A stretch of DNA of 64,000 nt from Hymenopus coronatus (taxonomy: Eukaryota > Arthropoda > Insecta > Mantodea > Hymenopodidae). Under the pieces are notes generated by a model, which had not been told where the DNA came from, made no database searches, and saw only the letters and a program-made list of their open reading frames with translations. Made by a program: the position numbers and the translations under genes. The stretch covers positions 385,076,132-385,140,131 of the forward strand of contig CM060900.1 in NCBI GenBank assembly GCA_030762935.1, read 5' to 3'. Positions 22,227 through 33,030 of the stretch are shown one piece after another; the stretch's first letter is position 1, and every line of letters starts with the position of its first letter.

Positions 22227-22535
22227 ACTCCATGGCACGACAGCTCACGGGGAACCTTGGCCTACCGCCCGGCTGCTGCGTCCCCCATCTCGGTCCACTA
22301 CAGACGTCATGGATGGGGTGCAGTATTGGAGGGTGAGACGTGGTCAGCGCCTCGAGTCCCCCGGCCGGTTAATGCGGTCCTCATGACCTGGAGCCGCTAC
22401 TTCTCCATCAAGTAGCTCCTCAATTGGCCCCCAGGGACCTTACGAGGCTGAGTGCACCCCGGGCCAGGTCTCCCAGCGGGGGAAAAATCCCCACGCTGGT
22501 ACTGGGGATCGAACCCAGGTCTCCCACTTGGTAAC
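22227..22535 (-). mobile_element. tRNA-derived SINE (family B), second copy
   Basis: It has the same landmarks as 14087-14414: AACTCCATGGCACGACAGC, CAGACGTCATGGATGGGGTG, TTCTCCATCAAGTAGCTCC and GGGGATCGAACCCAGGTC (Box B in reverse complement). It ends earlier than the 14-kb copy and lacks the Box A region, so it is truncated at its head. A 13-bp direct repeat CCACCAAAAAATA flanks it (22214-22226 and 22536-22548), which is consistent with a target duplication. It lies 37 bp outside the hAT element. Confidence 0.92.
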
Positions 22536-22548
22536 CCACCAAAAAATA
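22536..22548. repeat. SINE target-site duplication, right copy
   Basis: CCACCAAAAAATA, identical to 22214-22226. Confidence 0.85.
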
Positions 22549-24630
22549 TAGAAGAAAAATGTAGGGTACTCTCATATTAGCAACTTACTATAGGGGAAAA
22601 CACAAGCATTGTTGTATGATTTCCGCTTTATAATAAACCTTAATTAACGTTAGCTTACAACAATGGTATCATCAACTTGACTATGTTGATATTATCGCCA
22701 TATAATACGGATGCATTTTTCATGTATTAAATACTCTATATGCTCCACTATCGGCATAGGACTATATATTCTTTACTTTTATTATATACAGTAACTGTGT
22801 TGGTTATATAAATTGTGTACTTTTGATATCTACTTATGCCTGTTCTTTAATCTTTTACCCTTAAAACACTAAATAGTACGAGTGTTTCATTGTTTTTACG
22901 CTGGTATGTTAGTGGGTGATTCAGTAGTGTTATCTAGTTGCGTTGTTATTTGAATTTGTTTTATGCTGATTTCAGTTACTCATTAGTATTTTTCAATACC
23001 TGAAAGTTAGATTTTGAAATTTTGTAAATGGTGTTAGATTTTTTTGACTATATGAGACATGTACACTTACAGTTGTTATTTCTAAGAAAATTGTTTACTA
23101 AGATTTCTTTTTCACTTTTCACTGCACCGCACTCGGATATTGGATGGTTCACTGCTGTGGGTGCCATCTCCCATGAACAATTGGGACTGCTTGCAATCTT
23201 AAGTCTGTGCAGATATGAATCGATGTCTCTATGGCCCGTTACTATTTTGCTCATACTTGGCATGAGATTGACTTTGGTTGTTACCCAACTTTCCAGTGTT
23301 TTGAAGAATACTCTTTTGTTGTGACTTTTGAATTATCTTCCCATTTCTGTAGCCACATGTTTTTAGTTTCCTATTTAGATGTTCTTATGCTGTTTTGATG
23401 GGTAACTTGTCATAACAGATACGTTTTGTTTTCATTGCTTCCTTTGCTTGTTTAGCAGCCAACTTACTTCTCTGTATTCTTATGTGTGTCTTTACCCAAT
23501 AGAATATTGTATTCTCCAGTTGTGTGTATTGCGAATTTCTGTGGTTCTCCGCATTCTCTCAATTAGATGCTTGTGGTCTTTGTAATCTGCTATGGAGTAG
23601 TTTGCTGTCCTGGGCTCTGTGTGTATTGTAACTTAGTTCTTTTTATAAACAATTGTTTGGTTCGGTATCAAAAACTTTATTCAGATCCTGATAAATCCCT
23701 TTTCCATATGTTTAATTGCTTATTTGTTTACTTTCTTCTTACCCTTTATTTCGAAAGCATAATGCCTCAAGCTAGCAAGTAATACTAGGTAAACCATGCT
23801 TTATGTTGCAAAGAAGCAAGCTTATTTTCAACCGGCTCATAAGTTTTAGCAAACATATCAGTAGCAGGTGGTGAAGTGACTCTGGTTAATATGTGCATTC
23901 AATTTGGGGAGCTCTGATTGGTTAAGTATTCGCAGAATAACAAAATTTAATTACTAGATTTAAATCTTTCTGGGTGCTACTTCATGATAATCACCTCTCG
24001 GAATTGCAAACCAGTAAATATTGAGTTATCAACCATGCCTTCGGGCATCTTATTCCTTGGCCTTCCTAGAGGACATTGAGTAAGATGCCAGTAGTTTACA
24101 CTTGATTGCAATCTCCAAAGCTGCTAATAAAGCTATTATAACACTAAGGCATTTAATTAAGCATTTCTTATCCCGTTGAATGAAATCTCACTACACCCGT
24201 TTGCGGGTTTATGTTTATTTTGTATAGAAGCTTAATCAGCATCAATATCACCAGGTTTTTCGCTGTCGTGGAATGCTTTCTTGCTGTTGGATTCATGGAA
24301 ACCATATCAGCGGGCCGCATGTTAGGAGTTTTGATAACTGAATATGAGTATGACCCGGGCATAATACTACCCTTACACTTCAACTGCACGACCCCAATCT
24401 TATTTTTATTGATACGGAAGTTTTGCGCTTAAAGTGGAACTGTGGTGTTTGATAACAACTCTAATTTTGTGAAATTACTACAAAAAATGAGGGTGCCTTG
24501 GTGAGCAAGTCCTCTGCATTCACTCGCTGGGACATTCTGCGCAGGATCATTTTAACGGACACTTTCCTGTAAGGAGACGTTGCCCATAAGATTGTGGTCT
24601 ACTCAATTTCTTGTGACCTGTAGCTCTCCT
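22549..24630. other. AT-rich stretch without recognised genes
   Basis: Frames at 23028-23324 (+), 23567-23782 (+) and 24168-24432 (both strands) are short, hydrophobic readings of T-rich DNA with no motif I know. Confidence 0.5.
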
Positions 24631-24642
24631 ATCTCCTTATGA

Positions 24643-24923
24643 ATGAATGAATGAATGAATAAGTGTATTTAGCAATATCATACATCGACTTTCAACAGTC
24701 GCACGGGTCCACAGACCGTATGTGCTTTTGTAATACACATTACAAGCAATATTAAAACAACAACCACAACAAAGAATTAGAAGAGTAAACACGAAAATAA
24801 AAAGACAAAGGAAATACACAGTCAAAAGCAATATTAAACAACAATAAAACTAAGAGTGAACCCGAAAATGAAGATACAAAGATATTAAAATATAGCAATT
24901 TAAATTTACAGCACAGAGTACAC
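24643..24923 (-). mobile_element. Short retro-insert with (ATTC)n tail and 12-bp target duplication
   Basis: On the minus strand the segment starts GTGTACTCTGTGCTG and ends in about five ATTC units (24638-24660). This resembles the 3' ends of some CR1/L2- and jockey-like non-LTR elements. The 12-bp sequence ATCTCCTTATGA lies directly at both sides (24631-24642 and 24924-24935). Inside, an AGCAATATTAAA.CAACAA block occurs twice in direct orientation, about 82 bp apart. It encodes nothing. It may be a 5'-truncated non-LTR element or a SINE that borrowed such a tail. Confidence 0.65.
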
Positions 24924-24929
24924 ATCTCC

Positions 24930-25120
24930 TTATGAGAGCCTTGTAGTGCCTAGATCTTACAAAAGACCGTTCCCTGAGAGCCAGCTTAACCAGTCGTACT
25001 GAGAGTCCCACCAACGTTTCCGCTCCAATAAAATGTTTCTCAGTTTCTATCTTGGCAGCTTCTTCTGCCCTTCCATTGTCAAGGATCTCCGCATGTCCTA
25101 ATACCCACTTCAAAATTTTT
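24930..25120 (-). pseudogene. RNase H-like fragment of a non-LTR retrotransposon
   Basis: Reading leftward, the frame gives a WVLGHAEILDNGRAEEAAK run. It resembles the C-terminal WVxGHxGIxGNExADxxAK block of RNase HI domains in jockey/I/R1-type non-LTR elements, followed by a helical stretch ending SRHYKALIRR. The glutamate/aspartate pattern is partly lost (NGRAEE where NExADE is expected). A family-A SINE replaces its upstream side and the ATTC-tailed insert its downstream side. Confidence 0.6.
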
Positions 25121-25320
25121 TGGTAGTGTTTAACGCCCGCTTTAACTACTAATGACACCGCAGGCGGTGACACTGATGATACATGAATGACGATGGAGCA
25201 CCGGTGGAATGCGATGGCGGGAGAAACCGGAGTACCCGGAGAAAACCCGCCCCAACGCCGTTTTGTCCACCACAAATCTCACATGCGGTCGGTTGGGATC
25301 GAACTCGCGGCCCCCACTTG
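25121..25320 (-). mobile_element. tRNA-derived SINE (family A), head-truncated
   Basis: The tail AAAGCGGGCGTTAAACAC (minus strand) is joined to the RNase H fragment. The body matches 6230-6454, with a better GGGTTTTCTCCGGGTACTCC block. Box B survives as GAGTTCGATCCC, but the Box A end is missing beyond 25320. The 141-codon frame across 24850-25275 is a chance fusion of SINE and RNase H sequence. Confidence 0.88.
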
Positions 25321-26240
25321 AAATGAACTGAGTTCTGGAAAATAACCAGAGGTATTATCGGTATTCTAAGACCAACTTGGACTTAACTCTTAATAGGTGC
25401 AGTGATGCTTTGCATTACAAATGGTATGGTGCGGTCGAATGGATCCTATTCCTTTTATGACAATTATGAAGGATAAGGATGACAAATTGTAATGAACTAA
25501 AATATGATTATATATTACATTAATATATAGATATATTATGCTTAGAGGTTAATCAGACAAAACTATACTGTGGGCTTTTGCTTGCATGCTCATAAAATAT
25601 TTTGCTGTATACGTGATTTTCAAAAGCGAGAGCTTAACAGGTTCAAAAATCAGTTACTTTTAACCTAATTACATAGTTTACTGTAAGAACAATGCTTTGA
25701 ACCTCTAATTTAAGGACAAAAGCAACTAATAAAGAATAGAAATTAAATGCATATGGTAACGGGACAAAACTAAAGTATGAGCTTCAAGCAATCATCACAA
25801 ATACTTCTTGCGGGTTTAATATGTGTTGATGTATTGCAAGTTACACAACTTACTTTTGTGTATATTGTATTTTTTCTAAGTCACTTTGATCACTATGCAC
25901 CCTTTTTGGTAAAACTCCCAATACCTTGAAAATCTCGTATTATATTATCCTGGCAATGTTATTTGTTAACTCTAGTGGGAGGTGCGGTGTACTCATCTTT
26001 CTTTGGAGATGTTTAACTAGCTGGCATGATATTGGGCGAATTCAGAGCGTGATTTCTTCTAATGATGAATATCACAAATGCACTTACCCATATGTCGTCG
26101 CGACCTGGCTCTTAGCCCTTACACGTAGGTTTTCGTGTTGTTTGTATATCTTGTGCCGGCAGTGAAATGGAGTAACAGAAAATACTGCGTAATATACTAT
26201 AAAAATGATGTTTAGTAAGACAGTGCAACGGCTTTTGAAA
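25321..26240. other. AT-rich stretch without recognised genes
   Basis: No motif or shared repeat was seen. It lies between the SINE and the start of a retrotransposon ORF1. Confidence 0.5.
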
Positions 26241-26247
26241 TACACAA

Positions 26248-27357
26248 ATGGATGCACACACTTTGGAACTAATTTCAGAAGAGGTGCATACAGTTCAATT
26301 GCTTGGGAAAGAAAACGCTGTTTATATTAAAATTCCACGAGTACAGTATTTATGAAGGCACGTTACATAAGCATGAGGGAGTCTTTCAGTTTTCGGTGAA
26401 GTGACAAATGGTCACATTCCAGCAGCAGACAAAGAGTATGCTTTGCTTCGCGTCTGCAAAGTGCCACTTAAATCCAGTAATGACAGGGTTGCAAACGAGC
26501 TACAACAGTACGATAACATTTTTAAATATCTGGTCACTATAGATTTTCAGTTTACAATGGAATACATCTGCTAAACATTCAGCTTAGTAAGCCAAACCCT
26601 TCAGTGTTAAATGTTGAAGGTTTTTAGGCCTACGTCACTTACAATGGGCAGGAACAAGTTTGTTTCATTTGCAAGGATAACACGCATCTGAGAGCAGATT
26701 GTCTTCAATACTGGTTACGAGAAACCACTTCTTCTCATTCCCGACTTCAGCGGAGGCTTCTGAGTGTCTATTCAAGTAGAGACGGCCACTGCCGGTGTTA
26801 CCAGTGATGAAGTGTCTACAGCAGCAGAACCTGTTGGAGTTTACTACAGTTCCATCCTCCATTTCGGATATATGCAGCACCGACACCGGCAACCTCGAAA
26901 ATTGCCAATATTGACATCTCTGCCATCCCTTCTAACTCATCCGATGGTGCTGCTTCGGACTCCTTACAGAGCAGTCTTCCGGAAGGAGAACCAGTCTCCA
27001 AGAAGTTGAAAGGGGAGAACTTCCTGTCTCCGAGGGTTGAATCTGTACATCGGAAATTTCACTAGAGAAAGAACCGCAGTCTCGGAATCCCGGACTTCGT
27101 AGAATGGAACCTCCGCACCCCAAGGACGAAAAGGATTATCCCCCCTGGTCAGAGGAAGTGAGCCGTTTCTTACCATTGGTGGTTCAACTGATGGATTCTT
27201 CCGCGTGTCACTATTAACCGCATTAACCCCAGATGATGATTATGAAATGACCAATCAACAGACAGATAGCGCTTCGCAAAAACATAAAGCGCGTCCGAAT
27301 GCCTTACCTAAGGCTCCACGGGACAATCCCAGCCAGGACAGAAGCGGAATAAATTAA
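26248..27357 (+). pseudogene. Non-LTR retrotransposon ORF1 (CCHC zinc-knuckle, gag-like), frameshifted
   Basis: ORF1 proteins of this kind bind the element's own RNA. The decayed reading starts at ATG 26248 (MDAHTLELISEEV), continues through IKIPRVQYL, and then LLRVCKVPLKSSNDRVANEL (26420-26500), which resembles the RNA-binding region of I/jockey-type ORF1. A perfect zinc knuckle CFICKDNTHLRADC (C-x2-C-x4-H-x4-C) lies at 26661-26702. It is preceded by an AYVTYNGQEQV motif that typically sits just before the knuckle. Serine/proline-rich sequence follows to a stop near 27357. Stops near 26345-26375 and frame changes near 26560 and 26720 break it. No reverse transcriptase follows on this strand, because the next element is inverted. 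Confidence 0.78.
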
Positions 27358-27393
27358 GTTTTTTCCGGTCTGCTGATATATTGCTTTCTTTTT

Positions 27394-27845
27394 AGATTTA
27401 TGTGAGTCCTGCCTCAAAAAACGTGCTGAACATTGGCACCATTTCCTGATATGAGTTCCTTATCAATTTGATTGCAGTAAGTCACCAAGTTCCTCACTGC
27501 CTCTGATGGTAAATTAGATTCATCATAAGGTAAGTACGCTGATGAGAATAGCAAAGCTCCATTCTTGCACCCTCCATGAAGAATATTTCAACAACACTCA
27601 GATCCCCAGAATATTACAGTAAATGTAGCAATGCATTTAATCAATTGCTTGCATTGATGCGTGTTCTTGGGTTATGAGTGCTGGGTGTAAACACTGTACT
27701 CAACACAGCTTACTACCCTTACAGTGGTCTTGCACAGCCAAGGTTGCTGTATAAATGTTCCATCAATGTTTTTCTATGCTAGTTTTCTTGCTTAAATAAC
27801 AGAGGTTGCTTTATAGTGCTGCAAATTAATCTGAACTATTTTCAT
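27394..27845 (-). pseudogene. Non-LTR retrotransposon ORF2, apurinic endonuclease-like domain (5' part only)
   Basis: The minus-strand reading starts at ATG 27845 (MKIVQINLQHYKATS), the usual N-terminus of jockey-like endonucleases. IDGTFIQQPWL then corresponds to the QEPW motif. SSAYLPYDESNLPSEAVRNL and the degraded GNGANVQHVF (GCDANAHH in intact relatives) follow. The catalytic acidic residue of the DAN motif is changed to G-A. Several stops are present, and the product cannot be functional. The reading ends at about 27394, just beside the oppositely oriented ORF1, so the reverse transcriptase part is missing. Confidence 0.82.
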
Positions 27846-27859
27846 AGAAAGATTAATCG

Positions 27860-28410
27860 TCACATACCTTTCCCATTACAAGTACAGATCGTGGTAGCTA
27901 ATCGCCCCCAATTCTTCTTCTTTCTCTGGGCTTCCTTTTTATTATTCTTTCTAGATCAAATGAACTTCCAGATGTAGTCTGTTGATATTTGATAGAGCTT
28001 TGCCCAGCTCTTTTTCTGATGATGATATCCCTCAAATGTAGGGTCTCTATCACTCCTTTCAGTAACGTTTCCATAAAAATCTCACGAGTACCGGAGAAAA
28101 TGAAGATCACTCAGCACAGACACGCTTTACACTGGGAAGTCAAAATACTACAGGTGTTGCCCAGTGCCCTCTACGGATCGTACACAACATTGTTTTCTGC
28201 TACGCCAAAGGCACTCAGCCATTGGTGCGATGCATTTTCACATTAAACAGGTTACACCAGAGTCCAAAAACATTGAATGGGTTCTGAACTGGGAACCCCG
28301 TAAAAGTTCTGCAACTGGAACCCTTGGATTGGACTTTGAGATACGCCGCATCTCTGATTGCAACTTCTCTGTAGTCTCCCTGGCCTAAGTAATTCTACTG
28401 TTGATATCAC
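27860..28410 (-). pseudogene. Possible ORF1 (PRE_C2HC-like gag) of the same minus-strand element
   Basis: Upstream of the endonuclease on the same strand, several frames together give a cysteine/histidine-bearing stretch and then SGTREIFMETLLKGVIETL and a basic tail. The layout resembles the C-terminal half of jockey-type ORF1 proteins with multiple zinc knuckles. No single knuckle is intact and frames shift often, so this is suggested mainly by position and weak similarity. Confidence 0.35.
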
Positions 28411-28944
28411 CTACAGTACAGTCCACAGATTCTCGTGTACGAGGAAGATCGCTCTCCAACTACTAGGACCTACGGCATCTAGGAGGAGGAGGAGGCGGAC
28501 AATTGTATATACTCCAATATAAAATTACAAATGTTTCTTCCTCGGTGTCAACCATCTGAACTTCGAGTGTCTTATATATCTTAACCACGTATCAAATGTG
28601 ATTGGGAGACCTTCATCAACACATTTCGAACATACTACTGTCACTAATGATTTATGCAAGAGTAGAAAAAATGGCTGAGAGTAAGCGGGAACCCATATCT
28701 CCTTCGTCTGCATGCCTGGAAACCTCTTGTCCAGTTCAGCATTTCTCAAATTGCAGCATTGGTATAGCAAAACAAATCAAGAACACCAATATTTGTCGGC
28801 CTAAATGTGAGTTAGTGTAGAGGCATATTTCATTTTTAAAAAGCAGAAGATATGGCTTTGTTATCTGAAAAATTGAATGATACCTTACAAATATATTTCT
28901 AAAATAACCTCCATCTTTTGTTCACACTCAGAGGTTCCTCACAC
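28411..28944. other. Unassigned, possibly 5' region of the minus-strand element
   Basis: An 81-codon minus-strand frame lies at 28525-28770. It has no motif I recognise; by position it could be the N-terminal part of the ORF1 remnant. Confidence 0.3.
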
Positions 28945-29016
28945 TAAGCCATAGTCATGTTCATATGTTTCCATCGTCTGCTGTGGCATAGTAGTAAAAG
29001 CGGGCGTTAATCACTA
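28945..29016 (+). mobile_element. Tail fragment of a family-A SINE
   Basis: GTAAAAGCGGGCGTTAATCAC at the right end and the TCATATGTTTCC..CGTCTGCTGTGGCATAGTAG block match the 3' end of the SINE at 25.12 kb. Only about 70 bp remain. Confidence 0.7.
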
Positions 29017-31936
29017 TCAAAAAGTATATGCTTGTGGCTCTGAGGACTGACAACTTGAACATCTAGTAAAAATGGAGCATTTTTAAACATCAAATATTAG
29101 AGGCCTCATTAAGGTTACAGTTTCAGTGAAAGATCCCATCACGCCCAAGGAATTCTCTGTTTGTATGGCGATACTAATACTCTGTTTAAGGCACTCTGTG
29201 GAACAAGGATAATCAGGAAATTATTAATATTCTCGCCCAATTTCTATTATCTCTTTCGCCGCTTGACCCCTTGACCTACAATCTCAACCGAAAACACAAT
29301 GAAACGCCTGCTGTTTTTTCAACATCTGTATTCCGTTTTCATGTCAGAAATAACTTGATTAATGGTGCTTGGCACATTTGAGGAAGATATCGTGTGCATA
29401 TAAATAACAACCTTCTGCTTTTTTCAGTTCTCAAAAAGTATAAGGAGTCTGGAAATTCGTCCATATTCCACGGCAGCTTAAGAAATGATGCCCGCGATAA
29501 TATATTTTAGCTTCATGTGGACAGGAATTCATGGATTTGGTAGAATTTTAACTAACTATTAAGCCAACGGCTATTGTGGATGAAATATTATCCATGAAAG
29601 CGTCTACACCAGGCACGTGCAAATGTATCTCAAGCGAGGTACTGACTTCGTTTATCCCAGCTGCAATCAGGAATGTTGTTGAATCACACATACTAACACA
29701 TATGAATACAGTGTGTTCAGTAACGAACGTGCTGCACTTAAGCAAACATGAACGGGCTGTGAGCTTCCAAATTCGGGAAATATAATTTTATGATATTTTC
29801 AGAGGCTGCACACAAACTGAAAATGGAATTACTATATGTACAACATTGTACAAACATAAGGTGTTCGAAAGAAGGAGACGATAGAGTGTTTAAATTACTT
29901 TATAAGTACTCATTTTGCAAACTGCAATAATTTACATCACATTTAATGAACATTTTCGATTTCACGCATATTTACGAGCAAAGCTTCCCTAAAATGAACT
30001 ATATGAAAAACCAGTGTGACCGTAAACTATGCCACGATCATTTGGTTGACATTTTCAGGCTCCAAACATTATCCTTAGCAGTAAATATTGATGGTCTCGT
30101 CCAAAATAAGACATATGACCGAAATAAAAAGAAAAGATAATTTTAGATGGACAACAGGAAGGTCTTTGTTTACAAACATTCCATTATGTCACACAGGAGC
30201 ATACACAAATGCTTTACACGGAGGAGTAGAATAACTTACTGCGCTTTTCCCTCTGCTGAATTATTTTGTACGTCCTGGTCTACATCCCTTGCAGTTACAG
30301 CTCCGAGCCATGAACTAGTTTTGTCTTGGATATGAAGGTAACGAACTTTTATCCAACATATCCATTCCATTTATATTGGAGAGCATTTCAGCATTTATAA
30401 TGAATTTAAATTTTGTTTGCTTATAGAGACTGAAGATAATACGGTTTCTTCAATAATAGTAGTAACGTATCACTTACAGTTTTCATTCTTTCTCAATAAC
30501 AAGTAATTGCAATTTGCTACTTTCCAGTTAAATAATTAGTAAAGTTTTTCTAATACGCAACTGTATATATCTTCTGATAATCTACTGTATTTTATTGACT
30601 ATAAGCTAAACAGAAATACATTTTCGGGTGTTAATATGATAAAAAATGAAGTTTATGGCTGCTTGGTGTGTTATTTCATTAAAAAAAAACAAGTATACAT
30701 TTCCATAGCATTTGTAGGGAGAGATGCCACCTTTCAGTTTAGTGGTACCCTGATTGAGTGCGAGAAAATAATTCTTGAACTTTGCGGAGGGAGGATTTGC
30801 GCCCTCCAGTATAATACGTACTATCCACGCCCACTTCTGATCACAGCAGTTTGAAATTGCCAAGAACCCTAGACAGTGCGTGACGTGTGATTATACGGAT
30901 GGCCGTTTAGGAAATGCTCAGTTGATGCCACAGTTGATGTAAGTGAATAACTACTAAAGAGGTAAGTAAAACTTACATTCAAAATAATAACTTATAACTG
31001 ATATATGTTATTGTTATAATATTCCTAGTCATACATTTATAGGTTTCTTTATAGTAGAGACAGAGTTTCCAGAAGTGGTTGCCTCTACAGAGCTAACATA
31101 AAATGAGACAAAAATGGAACTGAGTAAAACAGACCATACATGGCTATTGTATTCCGAAAAGAACGACAAATCAAGCTAGAATTTTCATAAAATGCAGGCT
31201 AAGGTTAAAGATAATTCGGGGCTCCGAGGGACTCATAAGTAAAATTACTATTAATGTAGAAATATAACCTAGCAATGTGCAATTGAATACATTAGACACT
31301 GGGAGTGACACAGGTTTTCTTACACACTTGTTTTCCTATGCTCGCAGGCAGCACATCCATGCCTGCCGTGTGCCTGAAATGGCCAAGCTATATAGCAATT
31401 TCTTCAGTATGGTGAGTGAGGCCCTAGACAAGTCTACAAAAGGAATAACTGTTCACGTACTAATATTTCTTGTTAAAATCGTTCACCCCTCGTCGTAGCC
31501 GCTTTTACTCGCTGAAAATACATTGCATCCGGACAGAAGATTGGAACATATTTTACTCTTGAGCTGTGACTTTTCCGTTTAAAGGCGGATTTCCTAGTGT
31601 CATTTTTTCTGTGGAATGATTGTGCTGGCGCAGGATGTATAGTGGCTTGGACATGGCCGCGTTCGCAATGTAGGAAGTGAAGGCTGTGTTCGGAAATATG
31701 AGCTTGACCAACATTATAGAATTATTTAAATAGTCCGTTTATACAGACTGGTCCTCAGTGCTCTGGCCGGGACTTCCACGGCAGGCTTGTGCGTCCAAAT
31801 GAACTCAAGGCCACGGGCTCTTGCACTAATCGGACATGTGGTAGTGGGCTTCAATCAGCTGTTATTTGCTCCTTGTGGACGCGAGATGCATATGTTTTTT
31901 TGTGAGATTGTATTATCGGAACATTACAAGCCAGAA
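29017..31936. other. AT-rich stretch without recognised genes
   Basis: Short frames at 29548-29785, 29946-30335, 30606-30863 and 31277-31498 show no domain. Some of the sequence just left of 31937 should be the mariner 5' untranslated region and terminal repeat, but I could not identify the end. Confidence 0.5.
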
Positions 31937-33030
31937 ATGGTACTCAAATATTCGCTTGAACAATGACTTTTTATGTATGACACATGTGAAAACCGACTCG
32001 TGTAGACCAGTTTGTAGGCAAGTTCACGACAAAATTTCCTGGTGGTCCAGTTCCGAATAGAGAAAAAGTTAGATATCTAGTGAATAAAGTGAAGAGAACG
32101 GGATCATTTAATGTTGTAAGTTGTAAAAAGAAACGAGGGGTTCTAACGGAAGAAAAACTTGATGAAATTGGTGAAGCATTTAAACGGTCTCCGAATAAAT
32201 CTTTACGACGTGCAGCACAAGTCTGTGTTTCAAAAACCTCAGTACACAGGTCTACGAAACTGTTGAAATCAAAACCATCCAGAGTGACTATTATCCATCA
32301 ATTATGACCGCGTGATGATGAAGCCCGCGTAAAATTCTGTAACTGGATATTACAAAATATTGCTGGCGGTACTGTTGACCCATATTTAATACTTTTTTCA
32401 GATGAGGCATGGTTCATTTGACTGGCCATTTTTCTTTACAAAACAAAAGGTATTGGTGTACTGAAAATTCACACTTAATTCACGAGGTTCCTTTACATGA
32501 TAAAAAAATTGGTGTATGGTGTGTTGTAACAGCAGAGCGGATAATAGGCCCCATACTTTACAACGATACCGTAAATTCCGATACGTAACGCAGAAATATT
32601 CTCGCGCTATTTTTTCCAATGTTGATAGATAATGAGTGGTAATATGGCTATTTCAACGAGATTTTGACACAGCTCATACTGTGGAGGCATCCTTGGAAGA
32701 GGTTAAGAATGTTTTTGATGACAGTATAATCTCTAAAGGGTTATGGTCGGCTCGATCACCGATCTTACTGTACGTGACTTTTATCTGTGGCTTTATCACT
32801 TCTAAAAAAGACAGTGTATAGGAATAATCCTCGCACCATAGACTTTTGCGACCCAGAACAGCAAGAAAATTGACCGAATTGACGCTCTCGATTCCTCGAC
32901 TAAGAGTTTTATCTGTTATATGCGTATTTTCTAGGCGACGTGGCCTGAGCCAGTTTCGTATTAACGGTTCGCTGTCGTTACCTAAATCGTCATTCGAGGA
33001 TTTAATCTCAAGATTAATGAAAAATTTTAC
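31937..33030 (+). pseudogene. Mariner-family transposase remnant (lineage 1)
   Basis: Mariner transposases are cut-and-paste DDE/D enzymes that integrate at TA. The reading starts at ATG 31937. It gives KFPGGPVPNREKVRYLVNKV and LTEEKLDEIGEAF..SLRRAAQ..SKTSVHR (helix-turn-helix region), then an FSDEAWF block near 32395-32420 carrying the first catalytic aspartate. Next come LIHEVPLHDKKIGVWCVVTA and RIIGPI, a TAHTVEASLEEVKNVFDD block near 32670-32720, and ISKGLWSARSP with the last catalytic region altered. A decayed C-terminus ends near 33030. A stop after SLEQ and at least four frameshifts inactivate it. The terminal inverted repeats were not located. Confidence 0.88.

Noticed and set aside
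24637..24662. GAAT microsatellite as an independent feature
   Set aside because: Reported as the tail of the short retro-insert at 24643-24923, because a 12-bp duplication brackets the pair.
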